The notes under the pieces are model-generated. The model worked only from the letters and a program-made list of their open reading frames with translations, did not search any database and had not been told where the DNA came from. The position numbers were made by a program, and so were the translations under genes. From Pseudomonadota bacterium (GTDB lineage Bacteria; Pseudomonadota; Alphaproteobacteria; UBA8366; JADFVY01), in contig DAOVHN010000203.1 in assembly GCA_030671915.1 (NCBI GenBank), forward strand, positions 1 through 5,470: 5,470 nucleotides of DNA, written 5' to 3'. Positions 1-5,470 of this stretch are shown here, in pieces (positions within the stretch are counted from its first letter, which is position 1; every line of letters starts with the position of its first letter).

Positions 1-26
1 AGTACAACTATAACCCATTGCGCCAT
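1..26 (-). CDS. Possible start of a further leftward gene, cut by the window edge
   Basis: After the stop of the two-domain kinase gene, an ATG at position 26 opens a frame that reads MAQWVIVV and then leaves the window. The gap from the kinase stop is only 17 bases, which would fit another member of the same leftward unit. The ribosome binding site is poor: an AGG lies roughly 12 bases upstream. Another ATG in a different frame follows a few bases later (MGYSCT). Eight residues are too few to identify a family, and this may be chance. Confidence 0.2.
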
Positions 27-43
27 GTCCGGTATGACCTGTG

Positions 44-1579
44 TCAAACCATGTGGAGAAGGCGTTCCATCACCTCGTCAACCGTGCCGGAAGCATCGAT
101 GCGTGTCCAGCCCATTGGCCCCTGTTCCAGGGTCGGATGCGCGCGCAGGAAGTCGACCGTCGCGTCCGAGGCATCTCCCCGGCGACCGGAGACCCGTTCG
201 ATCCGTACTTCAATCGGCGCATCGATCCAGAACCCGTGGAACGGCGCGCCGGCATCGCGCGCCGCTTGCTCCAGCGCATTGCGCTCCGCAGGGTCGGCAT
301 GGACGGCGTCCACGATAACGGACATGCCGGCGGCGAGGGCGGTCCCGGCATCCTCGATCAGCCGGCCGTAGGTCCGCTCCGTCGCCTCTTTCCCGTAGGC
401 CTCCTGGGGCAACGGGTCCTCCATGCGGCAGCCGAACAGCCGCTTGCGGGTCACGTCGCTGCGCAGGACCAGCGCGCCGGGTGCGCCGCCCAGTCGGGGA
501 GCGGCGGCGCCGGCGATCGTCGATTTCCCGCTGCCCGATTCGCCGCCGATGCCGATCAGCATGGGTGCGTTGGGCGCCAGGAAGGCCGTCGCCAGCGACA
601 GGTAATCCCGCGCCGCAGCGCGCATGCCGTCCGCCTCTGCCTCGTCCCGTTGGACCGCCGCCCCGCTGGCCTCCACCTTGGCGCGAATCGCCGCGCGGCA
701 GGACAGGAATAGCGGCAGCGCCGCCAGCCCACCCAGATCGCCCGTCCGCTGCAAGTAACGATTAACGGCCAGATTGGCGAAGTCGCGCCGCCCGCGATGC
801 TCCAGATCCATCAGCAGGAAGGCGAGGTCGTACAGCACGTCGGTACAGGCCAGCTTCTCGTCGAATTCCAGGCAGTCGAACAGCGTCGGCCGGCCATGCC
901 ACAGGAAGATATTGCGCAAATGCAGATCGCCGTGGCAGTGGCGCACGAAGCCCGCCTCCCGCCGCTCATCCAGCAGCCCCGCGCAATTGGCCAGGGTGTC
1001 GTCCGACAAATGTTTCAGCGCATTGACGGCTGTTTCCCCGAAGGTCTCGGGCATCGCCACCAATTCCGCGATATTGTCCTCGGCGACCCACCGCATGGCC
1101 GCGGCGCCGCCGTGATCGCGGCGCTGCTCGGCCATCCCGTGGAATTCGGCGATCTCGTCGGCCAGTTCCGTAATGTGATTCGCGGTCAGCGCGCCGCGCT
1201 CCGCCAAGCGGTCGAACAGCATCTCCTGATCGAAGCGGCGCATGACGACGACCCAGTCGATGGGCTCTCCCTCGCCGCCAAGGGCCAGTGCACCGTCCGC
1301 TTGTCGCACGATGGGCTGGCAGCCGAGATAGATGTCGGGGGCGGTGCGCCGGTTCAGGCGGACCTCCGCTTCACAGGCTGTCTGGCGCGCTTCCACGGTC
1401 GAGAAATCAAGGAACGGGAACCAGATCGCGCGTTTCAGTTTCCAGGCCGTGTCGCCGGCCAGGAAGACCATCGCGGCATGGGTGTTGACGCGCTCCCGTT
1501 CGCCGTCTTCCCGTTCCGCCAATGCCTGTAGAAACGCGATCGCGGCGTCCTGGTCTTGCGTGATCTCGCCCGGTTTCAT
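44..1579 (-). CDS. Bifunctional APH-like phosphotransferase / P-loop kinase protein
   Basis: This is a 511-residue cytosolic protein with two kinase-like halves. Residues about 30-330 resemble the aminoglycoside/choline kinase fold: a KLK segment at 47-49 (candidate ATP-contact lysine), the Brenner motif HGDLHLRN at 216-223 with candidate catalytic Asp218, and FDCLEF at 234-239 with candidate metal-binding Asp235. Residues about 340-505 form a P-loop kinase domain: Walker A GESGSGKS at 346-353, an RSD segment at 373-375, and a Walker-B-like VIVDAVH at 421-427. The combination matches the widespread COG2187 plus COG0645 architecture, whose substrate is not established; an aminoglycoside-resistance role should not be assumed. 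The ATG at 1579 is preceded by GGGAG at normal spacing. It lies about 25 bases after the cation transporter stop, so the two are probably co-transcribed. Length and motifs suggest an intact gene. No terminator is visible downstream. Confidence 0.9.
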   Translation of the reverse strand: MKPGEITQDQDAAIAFLQALAEREDGERERVNTHAAMVFLAGDTAWKLKRAIWFPFLDFSTVEARQTACEAEVRLNRRTAPDIYLGCQPIVRQADGALALGGEGEPIDWVVVMRRFDQEMLFDRLAERGALTANHITELADEIAEFHGMAEQRRDHGGAAAMRWVAEDNIAELVAMPETFGETAVNALKHLSDDTLANCAGLLDERREAGFVRHCHGDLHLRNIFLWHGRPTLFDCLEFDEKLACTDVLYDLAFLLMDLEHRGRRDFANLAVNRYLQRTGDLGGLAALPLFLSCRAAIRAKVEASGAAVQRDEAEADGMRAAARDYLSLATAFLAPNAPMLIGIGGESGSGKSTIAGAAAPRLGGAPGALVLRSDVTRKRLFGCRMEDPLPQEAYGKEATERTYGRLIEDAGTALAAGMSVIVDAVHADPAERNALEQAARDAGAPFHGFWIDAPIEVRIERVSGRRGDASDATVDFLRAHPTLEQGPMGWTRIDASGTVDEVMERLLHMV

Positions 1580-1604
1580 CGCATCTCCCGGCCCGGTCGG
1601 GCGG

Positions 1605-2540
1605 TCAGGAATGAAAGGCGTGCTTCTCGACGATCCCCGTGGGATCCTGGTGGATCAGTATCTCGGCGTCGGGAAAGGTCCGGCGCAGATCCAACTCTAC
1701 CTCGTCGGAAACCTCATGCGCTTTGAGCAGGGTCAATTCCGCATTCATCACCAGATGGAACTGGATGAAACTGGTCTGTCCCGAACGCCTGGTGCGCATG
1801 TCGTGCAGGCTCTCCACTTCCTCATGGGCCAGCGCGATATCGCGAATTCTTTGCCGTTCGCCGTCTGGTAATTCGCGGTCCATCAGCATGTCCAGCGCCT
1901 CGCGCACGATCAGCCAGGCGTTGTAGAGGATGTAGAAGGCGATGGCCGTGCCGAAAATCGGGTCGGCATAGAGCAAGCCGAACCAGCTACCCAGCACCAG
2001 GGCCGCGATCACCGCGATATTGACCAGGATGTCGCCCTTGTAATGCAGCGAATCGGCAGCCACCGCGACCGATTTCGTGCGGCGCACCACCCACATCTGG
2101 AAAGCGACAAGTCCCACGGTCAGGACGATGGAGACCGCCATCACCCAGATGCCAGTCCCGGGCGCGGCCAGCGGGCGCGGATGGATGAAACGCTCACCGG
2201 CCTGGAATAACAGCAGCACCGACGAGCCCGTGATGAACGCCGATTGCGCCATCGCCGCCAGCGCTTCCGCCTTGCCGTGGCCGAAGCGATGTTCCTGGTC
2301 GGCGGGGGTCAGGGCATGGCGCACTGCGAAGAGACTGACGATCGAGGCCAACGCGTCCAGCAGCGAATCGACCAGCGTCGACAGCATGGCGATCGATTCG
2401 GTGGCGATCCAGGCGCCGGTCTTCAGCGCGATCAGCAAGCTGGCCACCGACACCGACGCATAGGTGGCAAGCCGCATCAACCGGCCGTTTTCTTCGGTTG
2501 TCGACGGATACTGCATCGTGGGTCGCTCGTCGCCCGTCAT
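1605..2540 (-). CDS. fieF: Cation diffusion facilitator metal transporter, FieF-type
   Basis: This inner-membrane protein, 311 residues from the ATG at 2540, is expected to export divalent metal (Fe, Zn, Cd or related) against proton uptake. The FieF-like metal site is visible: LVDSLLD with Asp58 and Asp62 in the second helix, and HYKGD with His166 and Asp170 in the fifth. The segment [13 protein letters not shown] (84-96) is the usual intracellular loop after helix 2. The C-terminal cytoplasmic domain carries LHDMRTR (245-251), IQFHL (259-263) and IHQDP (296-300), all typical of FieF homologues. Hydrophobic stretches fit six helices. The ATG at 2540 overlaps the pdxH stop as ATGA, favouring translational coupling. 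A second in-frame ATG at 2516, preceded by GACGAG, would give 303 residues, close to the usual family length, so the start is uncertain by eight codons. The open frame runs further upstream, but that part is antisense-free shadow over pdxH in another frame. Metal specificity cannot be read from sequence alone. Confidence 0.93.
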   Translation of the reverse strand: MTGDERPTMQYPSTTEENGRLMRLATYASVSVASLLIALKTGAWIATESIAMLSTLVDSLLDALASIVSLFAVRHALTPADQEHRFGHGKAEALAAMAQSAFITGSSVLLLFQAGERFIHPRPLAAPGTGIWVMAVSIVLTVGLVAFQMWVVRRTKSVAVAADSLHYKGDILVNIAVIAALVLGSWFGLLYADPIFGTAIAFYILYNAWLIVREALDMLMDRELPDGERQRIRDIALAHEEVESLHDMRTRRSGQTSFIQFHLVMNAELTLLKAHEVSDEVELDLRRTFPDAEILIHQDPTGIVEKHAFHS

Positions 2541-3127
2541 GGGAAAAGTCGCTCGGTTCGCCAGGCATCGCCCTCGCGGATGAAAACCAGCCGCTCGTGC
2601 AGCCGGAAACGCCCGTCCCGCCAGAATTCGATGCGTTCCGGCGCGATGCGAAACCCGGACCAGTGCGGCGGGCGCTTTATCTCGCCAAGGCCTAATTTGG
2701 CGGTGAACTCCGCCACCCGCTTTTCCAGCACGAACATGCCTTCCATCGGGCGCGACTGGTCGCTGGCCCAGGCGCCGATCCGGCTGCCGCGCGGGCGGCT
2801 GGCGAAATATTCGTCGGCCTCTTCGTCGCTGACTGGCGATACAGGCCCTTCCACGCGTATTTGCCGGCGCAGGCTTTTCCAATGAAAAAGCAATGCGGCA
2901 TGGGGGTTTTCGGCAAGGTCGTTGCTCTTGCGGCTTTCCAGATTTGTGTAGAACACGAAACCCGACTCATCGAAATCCTTCAACAACACCATGCGCGCCG
3001 ACGGGCGCCCCCGCGCGTCCGCGGTGGCCAGCGTCATGGCGTTGGGGTCGTTGGGCTCCGACTCCCTGGCTTCCTCCAGCCAGGCATGGAAGCGCAGATA
3101 AGGGTTGGCTTCTTGTTTTTCAGTCAT
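2537..3127 (-). CDS. pdxH: Pyridoxine/pyridoxamine 5'-phosphate oxidase
   Basis: This FMN enzyme oxidises pyridoxine or pyridoxamine 5'-phosphate to pyridoxal 5'-phosphate with O2, the last step of PLP synthesis and salvage; it acts as a cytosolic homodimer. From the ATG at 3127 it has 196 residues, slightly shorter than the E. coli enzyme mainly at the N terminus. Family motifs are present in order: SARMVLLK (43-50) and FYTNLESRK (59-67) for [17 protein letters not shown] (81-94), [13 protein letters not shown] (115-127), [11 protein letters not shown] (153-163), the C-terminal [13 protein letters not shown] region (168-180), and the terminal RLFP. The frame stays open to a TTG at 3166, but the added 13 residues (MICHKC...) do not look like the family, so 3127 is preferred. 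A good Shine-Dalgarno is missing at 3127; GTAAG directly abuts the ATG. Its stop overlaps the transporter start. Catalytic motifs look complete. Confidence 0.96.
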   Translation of the reverse strand: MTEKQEANPYLRFHAWLEEARESEPNDPNAMTLATADARGRPSARMVLLKDFDESGFVFYTNLESRKSNDLAENPHAALLFHWKSLRRQIRVEGPVSPVSDEEADEYFASRPRGSRIGAWASDQSRPMEGMFVLEKRVAEFTAKLGLGEIKRPPHWSGFRIAPERIEFWRDGRFRLHERLVFIREGDAWRTERLFP

Positions 3128-3135
3128 CTTACATT

Positions 3136-3166
3136 CATATAACACATGGCATTTGTGGCAGATCAA
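3136..3166 (-). promoter_or_regulatory. Weak candidate sigma70-type promoter for pdxH
   Basis: On the minus strand a TTGATC (3166-3161) is followed after 18 bases by TTATAT (3142-3137). Initiation would fall only a few bases before the pdxH ATG at 3127, giving a nearly leaderless message. That would be consistent with the lack of a good ribosome binding site there. This lies in the relatively AT-rich part of the divergent intergenic region. The match is modest and by eye only; no other promoter for the three-gene unit stands out. Confidence 0.25.
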
Positions 3167-3226
3167 TCACCTTTCCGGACTTTGGATTTAAGTTCTTTCT
3201 GCCGGGGCCGGAGATGATTTGAACCG

Positions 3227-3243
3227 CCACCCGTGACGGGTGG
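3227..3243. repeat. Perfect 17-base palindrome in the lipoprotein leader
   Basis: The sequence CCACCCGTGACGGGTGG has eight-base complementary arms around one central base. It ends 10 bases before the Shine-Dalgarno AAAGGA and 22 bases before the lipoprotein ATG. As DNA it could be an operator for a dimeric regulator. As RNA it could form a 7-bp GC-rich stem with a UGA triloop beside the ribosome binding site. There is no T-run, so it does not look like an intrinsic terminator. Only one copy is seen in the window, and the function is inference. Confidence 0.5.
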
Positions 3244-3265
3244 TTGCAGAGTGAAAGGACGTGTC

Positions 3266-3736
3266 ATGTTGGTCAAGAAAATCGTTGTTGTAGCCGTTGC
3301 AGCGTCGATGCTGTCGGCCTGCGCCGGTATGGGCCAAAAGGAGACGGCGGGAACGGTCATCGGCGCCGGTACCGGCGCGGTCGTTGGCGCCCAGGTTGGG
3401 GGTGGTAGCGGCCGGATAGTGGCCGTCGCCATCGGCACGTTGCTGGGTGCGCTGCTGGGCGGCGAGGTCGGCCGCACCATGGACCGCGCGGACCAGCTCG
3501 CCGCGGAACGCGCCTACGAACAGGCACAGACCGCGCCGATCGGCCAGCCGATCACATGGGACAATCCCGACAATGGCCATTACGGGTCGGTCACCCCGGT
3601 CCGCGAGGGAACCCACGACCAGACCGGCGAATATTGCCGCGAGTTCCAGCAGACCGTGACGATCGGCGGCCGCCCGGAGAACGCTTACGGCATCGCCTGC
3701 CGGCAACCCGACGGGACCTGGCAGATCGTGCAGTAG
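3266..3736 (+). CDS. Glycine-zipper lipoprotein of the 17-kDa surface antigen type
   Basis: This 156-residue predicted lipoprotein has a short basic hydrophobic signal (MLVKKIVVVA...) and a lipobox LSAC at 16-19, so Cys19 would be lipidated and the protein anchored in the envelope, probably at the outer membrane. Residues about 28-72 form a glycine-rich double segment (GTVIGAGTGAVVGAQVGGG, then IGTLLGALLGGEVG), the glycine-zipper 2TM domain. The C-terminal domain has Cys124 in GEYCREFQQTVTIGG and Cys145 in YGIACRQPDGTWQIV, matching the RT0821/Lpp0805 and rickettsial 17-kDa antigen group; the two cysteines may pair. The ATG at 3266 is chosen because AAAGGA (3254-3259) precedes it by six bases and the signal peptide starts there; an upstream extension of 11 codons would spoil the signal. 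It lies 63 bases before the J-domain gene on the same strand. Its molecular role is not established, although related proteins are linked to envelope integrity. Confidence 0.92.
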   Translation: MLVKKIVVVAVAASMLSACAGMGQKETAGTVIGAGTGAVVGAQVGGGSGRIVAVAIGTLLGALLGGEVGRTMDRADQLAAERAYEQAQTAPIGQPITWDNPDNGHYGSVTPVREGTHDQTGEYCREFQQTVTIGGRPENAYGIACRQPDGTWQIVQ

Positions 3737-3799
3737 GCAGTATTTTTACTTTTCGGTGTATAGATTGGCCGCAAGACTTGAGAGGAATGACGGCGGGCG

Positions 3800-4711
3800 A
3801 TGAAGGATCCTTATGAATTGCTGGGCGTGGCGCGCGACGCCAGCCAGGCCGATATCAAGAAGGCGTACAGGGCGCTGGCCAAGAAGCTGCACCCGGACGT
3901 GAATCCCGGTGACGAGTCGGTCGAGCAGCACTTCAAGGAGATCACGGCCGCTTACGACATGCTGTCCGACGAGGAACGCCGCCGCAAGTTCGATTCCGGC
4001 ATGATCGACGCCGACGGCACGGCGCAGAATCCATTCCACCGCCATTACCGCAAGGACGCCGCGGGCGGCTTCGATTTCGGCGGGGGCGGCATCGATATCG
4101 ACGATCTGTTTTCCGACCTGTTCGGCCGCGGCAAGCGGGGGCAGGCCCGGCAACAGCATCGCGCGCGCAAGCCGAAGGGCCAGGACCTAACCTATACCAC
4201 CACCGTTTCGTTCCTGGACGCCATGCGCGGCGGGCGCCAGCGGGTCTCGCTATACAGCGGCAAGACACTGGACGTGAACCTGCCGCCGGGAACGGAAGAC
4301 GGCCAGCGCCTGCGCATGAAGGGCCAGGGCATGCCGGGCCCGGCCGGTGGCGATGCCGGCGATGCCTTCGTCGAGGTCCATGTCGAACCTCATCCCTTCA
4401 TGCGGCGCGAAGGGCTCGATATCCATCTCGACCTGCCGGTCACGCTGCATGAGGCGGTGCTGGGCGGCAAGGTCAAGGTGCCGACTATCGATGGCGCGGT
4501 AAATGCGACGGTGCCGTCCGGCTCCAGCGGCGGCACGGTACTGCGCCTGAAAGGCCGCGGCATCATGACCCCCAAGGGCGGCCGCCGCGGCGACCAGTTC
4601 GTCAAACTGCGCATCGTGTTGCCCGAAGCGGGCGGCGAGGAGTTGGCGGAGTTTTTGAAGGAATGGAACCCCTTGGATTACGATCCCCGGAAGAAGCTGA
4701 AGCTGGACTGA
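3800..4711 (+). CDS. Class B J-domain co-chaperone (CbpA/DnaJ-like, no zinc finger)
   Basis: This 303-residue cytosolic co-chaperone is expected to bind unfolded protein and stimulate a DnaK/Hsp70 ATPase. The N-terminal J-domain spans about 3-66 with the essential HPD at 31-33, YELLGV at 5-10 and the helix-IV segment DEERRRKFD. A short Gly/Phe-type linker follows (GGFDFGGGGIDIDDLFSDLFGRG, about 89-111). Two C-terminal beta domains follow: domain I from about 127 with VNLPPGTEDGQRLRMKGQG (159-177), and domain II from about 205 with ATVPSGSSGG and RLKGRGI. The CxxCxGxG zinc repeats of true DnaJ are absent, making it class B; dnaJ proper should lie elsewhere. The tail PLDYDPRKKL looks complete. 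An in-frame TGA at 3788-3790 makes 3800 the only sensible start, yet AGAGGA sits 13 bases away, which is long. No heat-shock promoter was recognised in the 63-base gap upstream, although an isolated TATAGA occurs at 3759-3764. Confidence 0.95.
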   Translation: MKDPYELLGVARDASQADIKKAYRALAKKLHPDVNPGDESVEQHFKEITAAYDMLSDEERRRKFDSGMIDADGTAQNPFHRHYRKDAAGGFDFGGGGIDIDDLFSDLFGRGKRGQARQQHRARKPKGQDLTYTTTVSFLDAMRGGRQRVSLYSGKTLDVNLPPGTEDGQRLRMKGQGMPGPAGGDAGDAFVEVHVEPHPFMRREGLDIHLDLPVTLHEAVLGGKVKVPTIDGAVNATVPSGSSGGTVLRLKGRGIMTPKGGRRGDQFVKLRIVLPEAGGEELAEFLKEWNPLDYDPRKKLKLD

Positions 4712-4828
4712 CGGGGAAGGCTCGCCAACCAGGGATTTCCTATCCGTCCGGCCGCCCAGACCTTTCTCGGCCGCGACGACGCGGACCTTTCGCGCGTAGG
4801 GGAATGTGTTCGCATAATACAGTTTCAT
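4712..4828 (-). pseudogene. Glutathione S-transferase remnant: N-terminal fragment only
   Basis: The ATG at 4828 opens MKLYYANTFPYARKVRVVAA followed by EKGL, the first strand and helix of a thioredoxin-fold GST N-terminal domain with the usual xPYxRKVRV segment. Homology appears to end near residue 24 (about position 4757). The next residues, GGRTDRKSLVGEPSPS, are unlike a GST, and the dnaJ-like stop follows at 4711. A complete GST needs about 200 residues, so the rest of the glutathione site and all of the helical domain are missing. No stop closes the frame here: it stays open antisense through the J-domain gene to 4250 (192 codons), but that part carries no GST features. The start overlaps the upstream monooxygenase stop as ATGA, so this was probably a translationally coupled second gene of that operon. 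A deletion, rearrangement or assembly join near 4757 would explain it. The end at 4712 is nominal. Confidence 0.72.
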
Positions 4829-5470
4829 CGGTCTTCGAATCCTTTGGTTAGCCGGGCCACGACTTCCGCAGCCGGCAGGATTTCGGTGATCTTGCCGACG
4901 CCCTGGCCGGCATAGAGCGACAACCCTTCAGCCCTGGACGGTTTGTCGATGCGGCGTACGCCGCCACCCACGAGGCGCAGCGGATTTAACGGGCGGCCGG
5001 CTGGGGGGATCGCGCGGTGCGGCGTGCCGTATTTCCAGCCATAGGAATACCCGGTCCGATATTGCGGATCGTCGGTCGAGGCCTCGACAAGGCGCCTTTT
5101 ATAAATGTCATGGGCCAGTGATTCATGCGTCGCGACGAAGGCGGTGCCGACCCACACACCCTGGGCGCCGAGGGTCAGGCAAGCCCGGACGTCGGCCTCG
5201 TCGACGATGCCGCCGGCCGCGAGGACAGGCCGGTCCCGCGCGATATCGACAATCGCGGATAGCAGCGACATCAGCCCGACGGTTCCCCGCACATGGCCGC
5301 CGGCCTCGACGCCTTGGGCAATCACGATGTCCGCGCCTCCCCCGATCGCCTTGCGCGCCTCGGCGACGGAGCCGACCTGCACCATGACGGTAAGGCCGGC
5401 ATCCTTGGCGCGAGGGATTGTTTCGGCGAAATCGCCGTAAAACAGGGACAGGACTTTCGGCTTTTCCGCG
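4825..5470 (-). CDS. Nitronate monooxygenase (2-nitropropane dioxygenase family), C-terminal part
   Basis: This FMN-dependent TIM-barrel enzyme oxidises alkyl nitronates (such as propionate 3-nitronate) to carbonyl compounds and nitrite. The gene enters from the right edge; 214 codons are visible of an expected roughly 320-330, so the N terminus is outside. An internal ATG at 5385 is not the start, because the frame continues upstream with KPKVLSLFYGDF, typical of the family. Visible motifs include VMVQVGS, AQGVEAGGHVRG (candidate catalytic and FMN-contacting His in AGGH), AAGGIVDEADV and the phosphate-binding GVWVGTAFVATHES. The C-terminal SLYAGQGVGKI is also typical. No truncation is visible within the window. 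FabK-type enoyl-ACP reductases share the fold, and some annotated family members have other oxidase roles, so the substrate is not certain. Its stop overlaps the GST fragment start by ATGA. It converges on the J-domain gene. Confidence 0.92.
   Translation of the reverse strand, partial: AEKPKVLSLFYGDFAETIPRAKDAGLTVMVQVGSVAEARKAIGGGADIVIAQGVEAGGHVRGTVGLMSLLSAIVDIARDRPVLAAGGIVDEADVRACLTLGAQGVWVGTAFVATHESLAHDIYKRRLVEASTDDPQYRTGYSYGWKYGTPHRAIPPAGRPLNPLRLVGGGVRRIDKPSRAEGLSLYAGQGVGKITEILPAAEVVARLTKGFEDR

Noticed and set aside
41..712. Plus-strand open frame of 223 codons, and a similar one at 797-1531
   Set aside because: Both are antisense to the well-supported kinase gene and are low-complexity Arg/Ala/Gly-rich products typical of high-GC shadow frames.
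2541..2882. N-terminal extension of the cation transporter to 425 codons
   Set aside because: The added 114 codons lie over pdxH in another frame, show no family features, and the protein is already full length from 2540 or 2516.
3128..3166. TTG start at 3166 adding 13 residues to PdxH
   Set aside because: The extra residues (MICHKC...) are unlike PdxH N termini. An AAAGG lies only three bases before the TTG, too close for a normal site.
3201..3247. tRNA-like signal on the minus strand (GGTTCAAATC, resembling a T-loop)
   Set aside because: The five bases either side of the loop do not form a T-stem beyond one pair, and no matching 5' acceptor strand is found about 70 bases upstream.
3746..4159. 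Minus-strand open frame of 137 codons over the J-domain gene
   Set aside because: It is antisense to conserved J-domain codons and has no recognisable features.
4348..4365. Tandem nine-base repeat GGCGATGCC x2 within the J-domain gene
   Set aside because: It encodes GDAGDA in a segment where DnaJ homologues are Gly/Asp-rich; two copies in frame are not notable.
4712..4825. Terminator between the convergent J-domain and monooxygenase/GST genes
   Set aside because: GC-rich partial complementarity (GTCCG...CGGAC) exists, but no compact stem followed by a T-run on either strand.

Overview
The window is a compact, GC-rich stretch of bacterial chromosome. It is most likely alphaproteobacterial, possibly of the Rhodospirillales type. 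This rests on the high GC content, on the mix of a 17-kDa-antigen-like glycine-zipper lipoprotein, a zinc-finger-less DnaJ and PdxH, and on recollection of neighbourhoods in that class; no search was run. No mobile element, CRISPR array, RNA gene or phage gene was found.

Layout, left to right. (1) Positions 44-3127, minus strand: a tight three-gene unit read right to left, pdxH (PNP/PMP oxidase, PLP supply), then a FieF-type cation diffusion facilitator, then a two-domain APH-like/P-loop kinase. pdxH and the transporter overlap by ATGA, and the transporter and kinase are about 25 bases apart. (2) Positions 3128-3265: a divergent intergenic region with a relatively AT-rich half next to pdxH and a perfect 17-base palindrome just ahead of the ribosome binding site of the rightward gene. 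(3) Positions 3266-4711, plus strand: a small outer-membrane-type lipoprotein with a glycine zipper, then a class B J-domain co-chaperone. (4) Positions 4712-5470, minus strand: the C-terminal two thirds of a nitronate monooxygenase entering from the right edge. Its stop overlaps by ATGA the start of a glutathione S-transferase gene that is recognisable for only about 24 codons before homology stops, shortly before the convergent dnaJ-like gene.

Most of the window is ordinary housekeeping and envelope or stress-related content, and no new multi-gene system is evident. The most unusual point is the amputated GST: an operon start (ATGA coupling, clean N-terminal motif) running into sequence with no GST character, marking a deletion or rearrangement junction or an assembly join. 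Lesser points are the palindrome in the lipoprotein leader, the poorly placed ribosome binding site of the J-domain gene, and the uncharacterised bifunctional kinase coupled to a metal exporter and PdxH. No convincing intrinsic terminator was seen anywhere in the window.
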